From NCBI GenBank assembly GCA_963281255.1, contig OY725505.1, forward strand, positions 2,356,001 to 2,420,000: a DNA stretch of 64,000 nucleotides, written 5' to 3'. The notes below the pieces were generated by a model. That model searched no databases, was not told the origin of the DNA, and saw only the letters and a program-made list of their open reading frames with translations. Made by a program: the position numbers and the translations under genes. This DNA is from Aphrocallistes beatrix (taxonomy: Eukaryota > Porifera > Hexactinellida > Sceptrulophora > Aphrocallistidae). Shown here one piece after another: positions 47,241 through 58,888 of this stretch. How positions within the stretch are numbered: position 1 is the first letter of the stretch; every line of letters starts with the position of its first letter.

Positions 47241-47699
47241 CCCTACAAACACCTGATGCTATCCGTGATTACTCCGTACTTGTAATAGAGTATCGGTAAT
47301 AGTACAAAATGTGGCATTTTAAAGTAACTGTAACGGAATATAAAGTATACGGATAACAGTTCAAGGAAAGTTCAAGTACAATGATACAGTAATCAAACTT
47401 ACTAGAAAGTGTAGAAAAAGAAACGATAAAATTAGCCCAATGGGGAGTATCATTCGTCTTGATTTCTCTAATACCTAAACAATAAGAAAAAGATTAACCT
47501 ACGGTACGTATCTATTTATTTTCTAGAAAAGAGTATCCCAACTAACACTAACTATGTGGTCTTAATAATACAATTTAGAGCTGCAAATAGACACCAAATA
47601 GAACTAATTTTAAAATATAAAATAAGGCAAACTCACTTGAACTGAAATTCTTGAACTGAACTGAAACTAAAATATATGTAGAGGAATTTTAAAAACCAT

Positions 47700-48075
47700 G
47701 AAAATAGATTCAAACAGTTACTTATACAAACCATCATAACGACTTTGCTTTGATATTGGAACTCTCTGGGAAGAGGCGGTATCCTTTCTACATTATTCAA
47801 TAATTTAATTAGAAAACTAAGATAAAATACCTTACTTATGGCAGAAATTAATAAAATTTTTCACTGAGATTAGATAAAATGTCTTACAGAAATTAGATAA
47901 AATGTATTATTACTCTAAGCAATTACGACAAAAGCACTATTAAACTTAAGTTCGTGTTGCATTAGTACAGATACAGAGATATAACGAGGGAGATCAAATT
48001 TCTTAAGATTAAATAATATAAACAAGCTTAGCTTGCTTGCGCTGCGTGGGTTGCGGGCGCCTGGGAATATTAATA
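47700..48075. repeat. Dispersed repeat D, copy 1 (pair with 51,830-52,190)
   Basis: Shares long near-identical stretches with the second copy (ataatttaattagaaaacta, ttactctaagcaatta, ttcttaagattaaataat). It ends next to caagcttagcttgcttgcg, a variant of the Helitron-like terminal hairpin. Confidence 0.75.
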
Positions 48076-48289
48076 CTGGATAATTGACAGATTTTCTCGC
48101 GAACCACAAACTTGGTACAAAATATTTTCGCAAAACGTCTACGCCGCGAACGGCGCATGTTAATGATATGTATGATAGATATGTTGATATCTATTAATTA
48201 CTATTGATTTAGTTTGGAAGTAGATTTAATGACTCATATAGGATTGCTTTTGCATCCAATTTATGTTTCCTTCTGACTTTAGTCTAGCT

Positions 48290-48454
48290 CAGTGGTTCCC
48301 AACCTGGGGTCCATGGACCCCTTAGAGGTCCACAAAAGATATCAGGGAGTCCACAGGATTCGAAATTTTGTATTATGGTTAATAGGAGGGGGTCCACGGA
48401 ATATAGGAACATTGCTATAGGGAGTCCACAGTCAGAAAAGGTTGAAAACCGCTG
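48290..48454. mobile_element. hAT-type MITE, copy 3, perfect 8-bp target duplication
   Basis: CAGTGGTTCCCAACCTGGGG to GAAAACCGCTG, flanked by gtctagct at 48282-48289 and 48455-48462. Confidence 0.92.
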
Positions 48455-48589
48455 GTCTAGCTAATCCGCCCTATCTCTGCATGGGTCCCCTCAGCCTATG
48501 GGCCTCGAGACAGTGCCCCAACTGCCCCTCCCTCTCGTAGGCCCTGCCGCTACTGCCCAGTTGCCCGTTGTTAATCCGCCACTGCTCAA

Positions 48590-49005
48590 GAATTTATAAA
48601 CGGCGAAATGGAGACACTCAACAGTACGTTTACTTACGCCAATTTTCAAATTTGCATGTCTGATTGTTTTTGAGCTTTTAGATCTGTTGCGAAAGACTTC
48701 CTTTTATTGCTGGTCGCTCCTACTCCATGTTCAAGAGTGTGTCCATCTTTCTCTGCCTGTCTCTCCGTCCGTCTGTACGATCCTGCGAAATCTAACAATC
48801 CCTCCGAATTAAATACTAAATTCCGCATGTAGGATCACTTTAGGGTGTAGATGTGAAATTCCAGTTAATAATGTGATATCCTCGTTTTATACACTAAATT
48901 AAAAAACAAATTTAGCATTTTAATAAAAAACTAATGTACGTAATATTCTGAGAGTGAACAGTGTTTTTTATTGCGGAATTTACACTGGAATTCCGGTGAA
49001 GCGTT
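48590..49005. repeat. Dispersed repeat E, copy 1 (pair with 55,645-56,040)
   Basis: About 400 bp shared with the second copy: agacactcaacag, tttagatctgttgcgaaaga, taatgtacgtaatattctga. It contains no coding domain. Class unknown. Confidence 0.8.
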
Positions 49006-49195
49006 GCTATAAAAAATTATACAATATAATGTATATTTAGTCTTAATTAACTGAAACTTGCTAAGCTGCTGATTGTAAGTGTTCGTCCCATTAATTCAAA
49101 TTGTTGAGTTCACTCCTAAGTCCTAATACACAGTTACAGGTATTCTTCTCGCGATTGGAAATATATAATTGTTTGTTTATAAAAGAGCTATTATA

Positions 49196-49386
49196 CAGTT
49201 TGGGTCGCTTATGATAAGCCTGCTTAATATGAACATTCGTTTATTATGAACTAAACTTCAGTCCCAATTTCATTATTTACATAGAATTTGTACTGAATCA
49301 TCAAGTCTGCTTAATATGAAGTATTGCCAATATGAACACATTTTTTGGTCCCTTGGTGGTTCACATTAATTAAGTGACCCTGACTG
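49196..49386. mobile_element. 191-bp pogo-like MITE
   Basis: Ends CAGTTTGGGTCGCTTATGAT and CAGTCAGGGTCACTTAATTA (reverse complement), flanked by TA on both sides. The interior repeats 'taatatgaac' words. Confidence 0.78.
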
Positions 49387-49450
49387 TACAAGTAATATGC
49401 CTTTATTGAACGTAAATCTTGGAAGGAGAAACGAGACGTAATTGACTCTA

Positions 49451-49991
49451 TCCTTACTATTAAAACTCGATTAATGTTTATACGTATATATATATATATA
49501 TATCTGTAACGAATTGATTGAAGAAACTGCCGGTCACAGAAAGCTGATTTTTGGCATGTGAGAGTTTTTTGGCTATGGCTCCAGTAAGTTCTGAGCTCAG
49601 ACGAAATTGTCGACTCATCATGGAATTATGACGTCATTGTCACATTTTTAAAAAGTTAAGCAATACAGTTATTCGAGCATAACTCAGCCATTATAGGAGA
49701 TAGAAGGCTGAAATTTTAATAGATTATGTAGATTAATATATCTCACAAATGGCACAACTATCATCAAAAAATGATGACTCATCACTCTGTTATGACGTAA
49801 TCATTACGCATCAAAAATTGACAAATTTGGTGATTTTTCGTGCGATATCGATTCTAACAGTAGGACAGATGTATTTAGAGACGTCATCTCCCATGTAATT
49901 AATCAATGGTGACCACAGGCGCCCAAAGGGCGCCTCCGGCGGACACAAAGTGTCCGCCAACCGCGCAACGCAAGCAAGCGAAGCGCGCTTG
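49451..49991 (+). mobile_element. Helitron-like family A, complete copy, first of an array
   Basis: TCCTTACTATTAAAACTCGA to the CGCTTG hairpin. Another copy's 5' end (TCCTTACTATTAAAACTCGA at 49992) begins at the very next base. Confidence 0.82.
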
Positions 49992-50048
49992 TCCTTACTA
50001 TTAAAACTCGATTCATGTTCGTTTGTTTATGTGTGGATATACTATATA

Positions 50049-50472
50049 CAGGGTGTTTCATTGATTACACACAAAAGTAAATTGCTTTCATTTCATTTGT
50101 GATTGAGATAATTTAGTTATTTTGGTTGCTTTTGAAAGGAAATCCTTTGACATTTATGAAAAACAATGAAGCAAACCGTTGGAATAAAAGTAAATTATTT
50201 CAAAACATCATTAATATGGGATAACTCATTTCCGATTAAGTCATTTTGGGCGGGTAAACCTTAGAAGTGTGGGATAGTCTTGAATAGGACTGATTTTTAT
50301 GGTAGAATTCCACCATCTTGATCTTCTTTTGTTTGTCATCTAGCTTGTCCATTTTGCTGTCACACAAATGTCAGAAGGTGCTAAACAACATCGTAAAAGG
50401 GGAAGATGATTAGTAAAATATTTGCCAAGTAATTTCAAATTATTTTCGTGATACAATCGCTGAAACACCCTG
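50049..50472. mobile_element. TIR element splitting a family-A 5' fragment
   Basis: Short inverted termini CAGGGTGTTTCA at both ends, flanked by TA at 50047-50048 and 50473-50474. It interrupts the Helitron-like sequence begun at 49992. Tc1/mariner-type by target duplication. No transposase. Confidence 0.78.
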
Positions 50473-50476
50473 TATA

Positions 50477-51001
50477 TCCTTACTATTAAAACTCGATTAA
50501 TATTTGTATATATATATATATATATCTGTTACGAATTGATTGAAGAAACTGCCAGGCGCAGAAAGCTGATTTTTGGCTATGGCTCCAGTAAGTTCTGAGC
50601 TCAGAGCAAAATGTCGACTCATCATGGAATTATGACGTCATTGTCACATTTTTAAAAGTTAAGCAACACAGTTATTCGAGCATAACTCAGCCATCATAGG
50701 AGATAGAAGGCTGAAATTTTAATAGAATCTGTAAACTAACACGCCTCACATATGATGCAACTATCATCAAAAAATGATGACTCATCACTTTGTTATGACG
50801 TCATCATTACTCATCAAAATTTTAAAAATTGACAAATTTGGTGATTTTTGAGTGATATCGATTTTATAACTAAGATGGACATATTTAGAGATCATATCTC
50901 CCTTATAATTAACCAGTTTCACCTCCAGGCGACCGAAGGGAGCCTCCGGCGGACACAAAGTGTCCGCCAGCCGCGCAGCGCAAGCAAGCGAAGCGCGCTT
51001 G
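50477..51001 (+). mobile_element. Helitron-like family A, complete copy
   Basis: 5' TCCTTACTATTAAAACTCGA, TA microsatellite, two intact TGACGTCA sites, 3' CGCTTG hairpin followed by T. Confidence 0.82.
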
Positions 51002-51470
51002 TATATATATATGTAACGAATTGATTGAAGAAACTGCCGGGCGCAGAAGGCTGATTTTTGGCATGTGGGAATCTTTTGGCTATGGCTCCACTAAGTTCAT
51101 AGCTCAGAGCAAAATGTCGACTCATCATGGATTTATGAAGTCATTGTCACATTTTTAAAAGTTAAGCAATACAGTTATTCGAGCATAACTCAGCCATTAT
51201 AGATAGAAGGCTGAAATTTTAATAGAATATGTAGACTAACATGCCTCACATATGATGACTCATCACTTTGTTATGACGTCATCATTACTCATCAATATTT
51301 TAAAAATTGATAAATTTGATGATTTTTCGTGCGATAGAGATTATAACAGTAGGACAGACGTATTTAGAGATGTTATCTCCCTTATAATTAACCAATGTGA
51401 CCACAGGCGACCGAAGAGAGCCTCCGGCGTACACAAAGTGTCCGCCAGCCGAGCAGCGCAAGCATTCATC
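51002..51470 (+). mobile_element. Helitron-like family A, truncated copy abutting the previous one
   Basis: Begins within the TA microsatellite at the exact 3' end of the preceding element and runs to cagcgcaagca, lacking the last hairpin bases. Confidence 0.75.
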
Positions 51471-51829
51471 TTATCAAATTAATGTAATGCTCTCTCTACA
51501 TGTTAAAAAATCTAAAACATTCGATCAAGAAAATATAACAATTCACATAAAAATCAAACATAAAGGAAATCAATGTAAAAGTTAAAAACAATTCATAAAA
51601 TTTATTTATTTATTTAGTAGATTGAGATTCGTGGATGGTTAGGTGTGTCCAAACTGAGATAGTTTGAAAAACCAAGGAAAAATTCTGTAAATCCTTGAGA
51701 AAGATGGATATCATTATCTTCTGTATAATATGCTTCAATAGAAGACTTGATGCTAAACATAAATAAAAGTAAATTCCAGAATTATACTTTTAAAATATAC
51801 TTTATCAACATCGAATTTAGTTATGGGAC

Positions 51830-52195
51830 CACTTGATTTTGAGTAAAGATCAAAACTTTTAGGAAGTAAAATATTTTGTGGCTGGAGCACGTCCCCTCAT
51901 GGCCTTAAGCTCGAGAGGCAGTATCCCTTCTACATTCTTCAATAATTTAATTAGAAAACTAAGATAAAATACCTTACTTATGGCAGAAATTATAAATTGC
52001 TTCACTGAAATCAGATAAAATGTCTTACAGAAATTAGATCAAATGTATTATTACTCTAAGCAATTATGACAAAAGCACTATTAAACTTAAGTTCATGTTA
52101 CATTAGTACAGATACAGAGTTATAACGAGGGAGTCAAATTTCTTAAGATTAAATAATACAAACAAGCTTAGCTTGCTTGCCTGGGAATATCAAAT
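51830..52195. repeat. Dispersed repeat D, copy 2
   Basis: Near-identical to 47,700-48,075 through its central 270 bp. It ends at caagcttagcttgcttgcc. Confidence 0.75.
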
Positions 52196-52229
52196 AATTC
52201 AGACACACCCTATAGACACCTAGCATTGA

Positions 52230-52700
52230 TTACTTTCATTAATCAATTTCGAAATGTGTTTAATTTATACATTTATTATAAACAAAATAAATACAGTTTT
52301 GACCACAAAGATTCAAAAATGTGTACAGAATTCGGATTCTACACCAATGAGAACTATATATCAACTGTTAAAAGCTTGGTTATTTCTGGAATTTGTTTAC
52401 TTTATGTACTATTGTAAACAAAAATAAACAATACTTATCATATAGTTTCGAAATACGATACTGGAATCTACACTCCTAAAAACCCAATATCAACTGCTGA
52501 AAGCAGCATATTCTTCAAAACAAGCGCGCTTCGCTTGCTTGCGCTGCGCGGCTGACGGGCACTTTTGTGTCAGCCAGAGGCGTCCTTTGGGCGCCTAGGT
52601 TCATCTTCTTTAATTATAAGGTAGGTAACATCTCTAAATACGTCTGTCCTAATGTTATAATCAATATCACTCAAAAATCACAAAATTTGTCAATTTTTCA
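52230..52700 (-). mobile_element. Fragments of Helitron-like families B and A
   Basis: 52,230-52,515 holds family-B tandem units (gtttactttatgtact, ctacactcctaaaaaccc). It is followed at 52,521 by a 5'-truncated minus-strand family-A piece beginning with the terminal hairpin. Confidence 0.65.
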
Positions 52701-53951
52701 AGGTGCCAGGTTTTGGAAAATGAAAAAAAACTAGGAGGCAAAAAAAATAGATTGTAAAAAAATGATTTTTGATTACTAATAAATACTATCACTCCATAAC
52801 AACTATCACTAGGAATGTATATTGGACATGTTAATTATAGTTAACATATAAATTGACCCTCAGGGATGCCCGCAGTCATACGCACTATGCGCACATGCGT
52901 TAGTAAATGTACAAGGGAATTTTAGTTTTCCGACTAGACTATAGTATAGTGGCCAACTTCTGAAATGAGTGACTACGTATCTTATTATTATTTTAGATTC
53001 TTTCTCGGTAATTTCTCTCCTGACGCAACGATGGGAGATAATAGGCTGAAATTCTGGGAGTAGGTGCTTTGAGAGTATTTCACTTCTGAATACCTTTTCA
53101 ATCTGACACCAAATAACAAATTGAGACACCTTTGAATGTCCAGACAAGGTGTCAGAATCCATGAATGTAATCTTATCAAATTTTGGACACTGCATTATCT
53201 CATTTTAACACATTCTATAGTTGCAGATTCTTCTAACTTGTACCATTTATTCACAATCTTCATCTAAGGCCAGTACTCGGATGCTTTTATTAATGATGAA
53301 ATTTGTACGGAACGGATGGATGCTAAGTCTTGTGCGAACTATCCATGACTCATGAAGTATCGACATAAGTAATAACTTCTTAAGTACTAAAATTTTTCTA
53401 TCAATTTTGTGTGCATCTAGTTTCATTCTATTCAATTTCTGTATCGTCCATTCTGTTAAGAATTAATTTGATTTGTCGTATCGGAGGTTCACAATCTATT
53501 ATTTACAAGGAATGTCAATCGGAGGAGAAAGGTCCATGCTGGTTCACCTGTATCTAGCAGATGTACCGAATAATGATAATTTATAATAATTTGAGCTGAA
53601 GCTGACCTCTGATTGTCCAAAATTAAGCTTAGTGTTGATATACAAAATCAGAACATGGTTACACAAAACAGATCAGAATATTGCCAAAATGTATCTTAAA
53701 TCTGTGAAAACAGGTGTGAAAAACCACATAACTCACATTCCACACATAGTTGAGGTAACCCACATCTAACTTGAGCCGAATACGAGATATCAATAATTAC
53801 ACAAAGGACCCAAGTTCCAGGACCTGACATTGAATCCCTACAGTCCTTACATAAAGAATTCTATGCATTTAATGCACTTTAGCTCCATAGAAACACCATG
53901 GCAACATCGGAATGTTGCAATACTCCATTCTCAAAACTTATTTGCACCCAA
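52701..53951. other. Intergenic, no recognisable feature
   Basis: Open frames at 52860-53195 and 53247-53435 (minus strand) have no recognisable motif, codon pattern or splice support. Probably non-coding. Confidence 0.5.
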
Positions 53952-54218
53952 TCGAGTGACGGGATACAGACTTTTCGTGACAGGACTTTTCGTGACGAGA
54001 CATTTCGTGACGGACATTTCGTGACAAGATGGGTAAACCTATATTCTATAATTGTGGTAAGGCAAAGTCCTGATAATTATCTGTGTGTCACGCCGTAACT
54101 GGTCCGGCCGGACCATCCACGGCAGCCGTGGATGGTCCCCCCTATTAATATTACAGGAAATGTGCTCTCTTAACATTGTATTTGCATTTTACTTTAGTTT
54201 ATTGTCTCAATCAATCTA

Positions 54219-54664
54219 CAGTCGAACCTGTTATAACGGCCACTCTATATGACGGTCACCTGTCTATAGCGATCACCAATGAACAGTCCCGCCCGAAATT
54301 TCATAATATTGACCCTGTGTATAGCGGTCACCTGCTCAACGCGGCCAGCGGCCGCCCATTTGCAGTCCCTTGCTGACCCAAAAACTGTGTATAACGGCCA
54401 TCATCTGTCTATAATGGTCACTACCTGTCTATAACGACCATCACCGTTTCCACCTTTTTATGTGTTTATGACAGGACCTGTTACTAACGATAAACAAGTG
54501 TCATTATATTACTTCAAGTAATAGATTTCTAAAAACTTGATATTCATTTCACTACGTTGATACCTTTTGGGGATTAAGACAATCACCTGTATATAACGGC
54601 CACCTGTGTACAACGGCCATTTTTGTCCAGTCCCTTGGGTGGCCGTTATATACAGGTTCCACTG
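54219..54664. mobile_element. Pogo/Tigger-type MITE, copy 2
   Basis: CAGTCGAACCTGTTATAACG to TTATATACAGGTTCCACTG, flanked by TA at 54217-54218 and 54665-54666. Same family as 29700-30091, with extra internal 'tataacg(g/a)ccatcac' repeats. Confidence 0.9.
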
Positions 54665-54807
54665 TATTTGGCAATACATTAAATAGGGGTAGGCCCAACC
54701 AATATTTGGTGACAATAATTTATAAAGCTTAGAACCTTAATAGAGAGAAATAATAATATAACACTTCACTTATACATCATTCAATATCGTTCTCTGATTC
54801 AATAATT

Positions 54808-54990
54808 ATGTCTAGTAGGTATGTATATAAAAACCCTTATTTGGTTACATATGAGTCATCAATTGGTGACATGGTGGCATGCAGTGAATGTAAAAGCTGG
54901 TATCATGTTCACTGCGTTTCAGTACCTAAAGAAGCGCTTGAAGATAAGAAAGTGAGATGGCTGTGTGAAGAGTGTCAAGAAAAAATCTGA
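54808..54990 (+). CDS. PHD zinc-finger ORF (60 residues), possibly captured by a transposon
   Basis: The ORF encodes the last three-quarters of a PHD finger: GDMVACSECKSWYHVHC, then VRWLCEEC near the C-terminus. These give ligands C3, C4, H5, C6, C7 and C8. The first ligand pair, normally C-x-C before a Lys-Pro, reads Y-V-Y-K-N-P here, so both cysteines appear replaced by tyrosine (each a single G-to-A change from TGT). PHD fingers read histone tails in the nucleus. This ORF could be a decayed gene fragment or an exon of a longer product. It lies inside the inverted-repeat element at 53961-55359, and no other exon is visible. Confidence 0.6.
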   Translation: MSSRYVYKNPYLVTYESSIGDMVACSECKSWYHVHCVSVPKEALEDKKVRWLCEECQEKI

Positions 54991-55454
54991 TGAAAAATAA
55001 TAGCACTTAGTAATTTAGTCCTCTGGTGAATTAGATTAGTAGTACCATTATAGTAGTTATTAGTACAAGTATTAGTTCTCTATTATTTTGCAAATAGGGG
55101 TAAGCAAGGGGCATGCTTAGGAATGAATTTGCGACGCCGTGAATAGTCGAAAAGTATATTATATGACAAAGGGGACCGTCCATGGCGCTGTACATGGTCC
55201 GGTCGGACCATACATGGCGCCATACATGGTCCGAGGGGGGACATTATATGGCGAAAGGGGACCATCCATGGCGCCGGACCAACTGTAGGGGGGACCATAT
55301 ATAGCATGACATACCCATCTTGTCACGAAATGTCCGTCACGAAAAGTCTGTATTACCCCTCGAGTGACCCCTATTTCGACTTAAAATTTAGTATGCGAAT
55401 CTGACAATAAAATACATAGTTAATTTAAAAGCATATGAAAAGGTTACCTATTAT

Positions 55455-56045
55455 TTGCAAAGTGGCGATTTCTATATAGAACGCCCCAGTTACAGTGCTG
55501 GCTCCAGAGATTTTAATTTATGGAGCCAACTTAAAGTCGACTGTCCTAGAATTAGAAGACCAGCATTAATGCAGGGACATAGCCAGGGAGGTCCTGAGCA
55601 AGCGAAGGGAACAAATAAGGGGTCTGGGGGAAACCCCTTCAGAAAATAAAGACACTCAACAGCACGTTTACTTACGCCAATATTCACATTTTCATGGATT
55701 TCTTTGATTGTTTTTGAGCCTTTAGATCTGTTGCGAAAGACTTCCTTTTATTGCTGGTACATGGTCACTCCTACCCGATCCCATGTTCAAGAGTCCATCT
55801 TTCTGTCTGTCTTTCTCTTCGTATGCGCGATCCTATAAAATCTAAGTCCCTCAGAATTAAATACCAAATTCCGCATGTAGGACTTTATGTGTAGATGTGA
55901 AGTTCCAGGTAGTAATGTGGAAATACTCGTTTTCTAAACTAAATTACAAAACAGATTTAGCATTTTGATAAAAAAATAATGTACGTAATATTCTGAGAGT
56001 GAACAGTGTTTATTTATTGCGGAATTTACACCGGAATCCGGGACT
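55455..56045. repeat. Dispersed repeat E, copy 2, with extra 5' segment
   Basis: 55,645-56,040 matches 48,590-49,005. The preceding 55,560-55,645 (gggacatagccagggagg, ggggtctgggggaaacccc) resembles the widespread 'gtagccagggggg' repeats also seen near 60,964. Confidence 0.7.
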
Positions 56046-56383
56046 GATGGCGCGCCGACATATGTCTAAAATTGACAACTGATAGATAACAAGCTTCATA
56101 GTCACGCATATCTTTAGTCCAATGTGCCCTAGTTTCTTTTAAGAATGAATAATCGACATCCTCGATAAAATAGAATGTTTCCGAGTGATAGAACTCAGAT
56201 GGAACGGAACCTTAATGTTTCGGTGAACTCTTTTTTGGGACAAATTTGGCTGAGAAGTATGGAGTTGAACATCCAAATTTCTCAGTTTTGAATCTATCAA
56301 CTCTAGGAATTATTGTTAGGTATTACATTATCATAAACGGGATTTTACCGACCTAACTACGTATATATAAGTATGGTGTAAAG

Positions 56384-56479
56384 CATAGGCGCCGAACCCG
56401 GGGGGGGGGCAGGGGAGGCATGAGCCCCCCCCTGGAACTCCGAAATTGTCCTTAGATTTCGAAAAGTTCGGCGCCCCTG
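56384..56479. mobile_element. 96-bp hAT-type MITE
   Basis: Ends CATAGGCGCCGAAC and CAGGGGCGCCGAAC (reverse complement), flanked by gtgtaaag and gtgtgaag, an 8-bp duplication with one change. It has G-rich and C-rich internal tracts. Confidence 0.8.
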
Positions 56480-56495
56480 GTGTGAAGCACTACAG

Positions 56496-56660
56496 CTATA
56501 GAGACCTCCTAGAGTAATCTCAACGTCATCACATCATATGAGGGGAGGTTTGCTTAGTATAGAGAATTAAATGCAATAAAAAATTGACCCGAACCAATTT
56601 TGGCTTTGGGGGGCACTTTTGACGCGGGTAAAATTGTCCCGCGGACCATTTTTTCGTGAC
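56496..56660. repeat. Dispersed repeat matching 22,137-22,300
   Basis: Shares agacctcctagag, gtcatcacatc, aattttggc and gaccattttttcgtgacag, the last being the TTCGTGAC word of the TIR element family at 53961-55359. Confidence 0.65.
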
Positions 56661-58880
56661 AGCCACAAATAAATTATTTGTGTGGACTACTTGGCCCTTC
56701 TATAGGAGGGATGGTGAATACAGTGCACCATCGTTAATTAATTCGAATATTAATCCGAACATATAATTTAATCTTATTCATCTCTACTTTTTTTTATCGA
56801 AATTTTAATTTTTTTTTCCAACAAGATGGAAAAACCTCGTTACAAAGTGATCATAACGAATTAACAACCTTAGAGTTAATTAAATAGGTCTAAAGAGCCT
56901 AATTTTGAATTTGCAGTAAAGTGGTTGAAAATAGTAACTTTTAGCAAAAAATACTAGAGGTTCCTGGAGAGGCTTTTCTTTGGCCAAAAATGCTCACTTG
57001 GACAGACAATTTTTAAGTTTAACAGAATATAACTTTCAAACAATATTGTGTATTTCAGAGTTCCTTGATGTAAGTGGTACGAAAATGATTTTATTGGTAG
57101 CACTGGATCTACCGAAAATTTCACTAAATAAGTAGTACTTGGTTGATATCTATCAAAATAGTATAAATTAACAGGAATGGTCTTGTAATGTTTAGAAAAC
57201 CAGTACGGGATTGCAGGTCGGTCATTCCCCTTGCTACGCCTGGTGTAATGTATATAAGTTAGTGTCCACTCTAGCAAGTAGCGTAGAAGTATCAATATAA
57301 AGATAGTGAACTACTCCATAGGACACAAAATGTGAGGAAAATAATAGCTCGGTTTTGATCAAATACTATAATGGTTAAATCTCTGGCTAAAATGCTTGTG
57401 ACATGATTCAGGTTCACAGAGCTAGCTAATCAATAATTTCAAATGTGATGGTGAACACTTCCTATTAATTAGTACATTAATGTAAATTTATTATAATAAA
57501 TGCTTTATTCTGAATTCAAAACTTTGCATGTTCAAATAAGGCTATCTCTCTATAAGAGCTGTGCAATCAGTGCCATCATGTTAGCATCATAGGTAGACTG
57601 ACTTTTACATTCAATTTCATGTTTTCGAAAATGTGAAACTTCTTAAATTATTCATTGTATATTACTACTTACTTAAATTTTTGACTGAGAGCAAAAGTTC
57701 ATAAAAAGCTGAGTAGCCAAGTCCAGTTCGTAGTATGAAGCTAAAAATATTCAAATAGTCAGCAGAATGATTTGGAAGAGCATTGCTGCTTTCAGTTAGC
57801 TCAGCATTTATTAATTATTTACATAATTATCATACGTACTAATTAATACGAAATCCAATCTGAAAAAAAAGAATAATCAATTGTACTGTTGTGTCACAGT
57901 TTACACTAATGAGTATAATTAATTATCAACCAAAGTGAGAAACCCAGTGCATCTGTTCAACCAAAGATGTCAGGATAATTTTAAATATAATATTTTGAGA
58001 CGTTGGTTCTGCATACAACTTAATCAATAATAGAAAATAATACTCATTGAAACACCAAACGCCCTCTTGCGTGCACCTAAGCACTATTAAACAGTCAGAT
58101 ATTTCCCAGGCCGATGTAAATATACTAAATTGCCTTTATTAAATGTGTCACATGTGAGATGCGGTGTTTGAGGATTGAAATATTATAATGAGTATCTTAA
58201 TCCCTTAAAATATGAGTTGGAGTCTACCTAAGTACCTAAATATATCTAACCAAATTCACTGCCTTTGAATCCACATTATGATGTACTACAGTACCTTCTT
58301 TTTTGTCTTTTTTCAAATTTGTTTTGCCTCATGTATCCCCACCAACACACCCATGAAGGATAATATGAGGCGAGATAATCAGAAGAGTTTATCATCATTT
58401 TATAGAAGCAACTTGAAACCGCTTCATTAAATACCAGCATTTGCGAATACAGTACAGTGTACAGCTCACGAATCCGAACCTCGCTAATTCGAATTTAATT
58501 GAGTAAAACACACAAAAATTGCAAAATTAACGCGCTTTCCAATATTCCTGAGTGAAAATTGGTGTACTGTAGTAGTATCTTTCACGGAAGAACAAACACG
58601 ATTTACTTAACTAATATCCATCAGGATATAACTTTCAGAGCATACAATTTAACGATGAGTAAGGATGTAAAAGCTTTGAGACTGACTACTAGTTCGGCAG
58701 CATAGCAACAGTACCCTCCGCAATAGTCTGATGACAATCACCCAAGATGTGGTGTCAAAAATATCATGAATCATTTGATTTTTTCTTTATATTTACATTG
58801 ATTTCACATTATCTAACTGTTTTTTCATGTAGTGTGAGGTGTTCATTAGTTAGTTTGAAAATAAATATACCTTTTGTATG
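56661..58880. other. Intergenic, no recognisable feature
   Basis: AT-rich. A short pogo-like terminus (cgaatccgaacctcgctaat) near 58,470 lacks a clear partner. The minus-strand ORF 56954-57295 has no recognised domain. Confidence 0.45.
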
Positions 58881-58888
58881 TACTATAC

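Larger units (their letters stand above)
53961..55359. mobile_element. 1.4-kb TIR element with 9-bp target duplication, carrying a PHD-finger ORF
   Basis: The left terminus GGGATACAGACTTTTCGTGA and the right (reverse complement) GGGGTAATACAGACTTTTCG extend through repeated TTTCGTGAC words to ACAAGATGGGTA on both sides. The flanks are an exact 9-bp repeat, tcgagtgac (53952-53960, 55360-55368). Sub-terminal ggaccatccatggc/ccgtggatggtcc palindromes occur at both ends. Inside lie a pogo-type MITE (54219-54664) and a PHD-finger ORF (54808-54990). A 9-bp duplication points to a Mutator-like element. No transposase was seen. Confidence 0.8.

Noticed and set aside
52860-53435. Minus-strand ORFs of 111 and 62 codons
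   Set aside because: No recognisable motif and composition like the surrounding non-coding DNA.
56954-57295. Minus-strand 113-codon ORF
   Set aside because: No recognised family, no promoter or splice evidence; not called as a gene.
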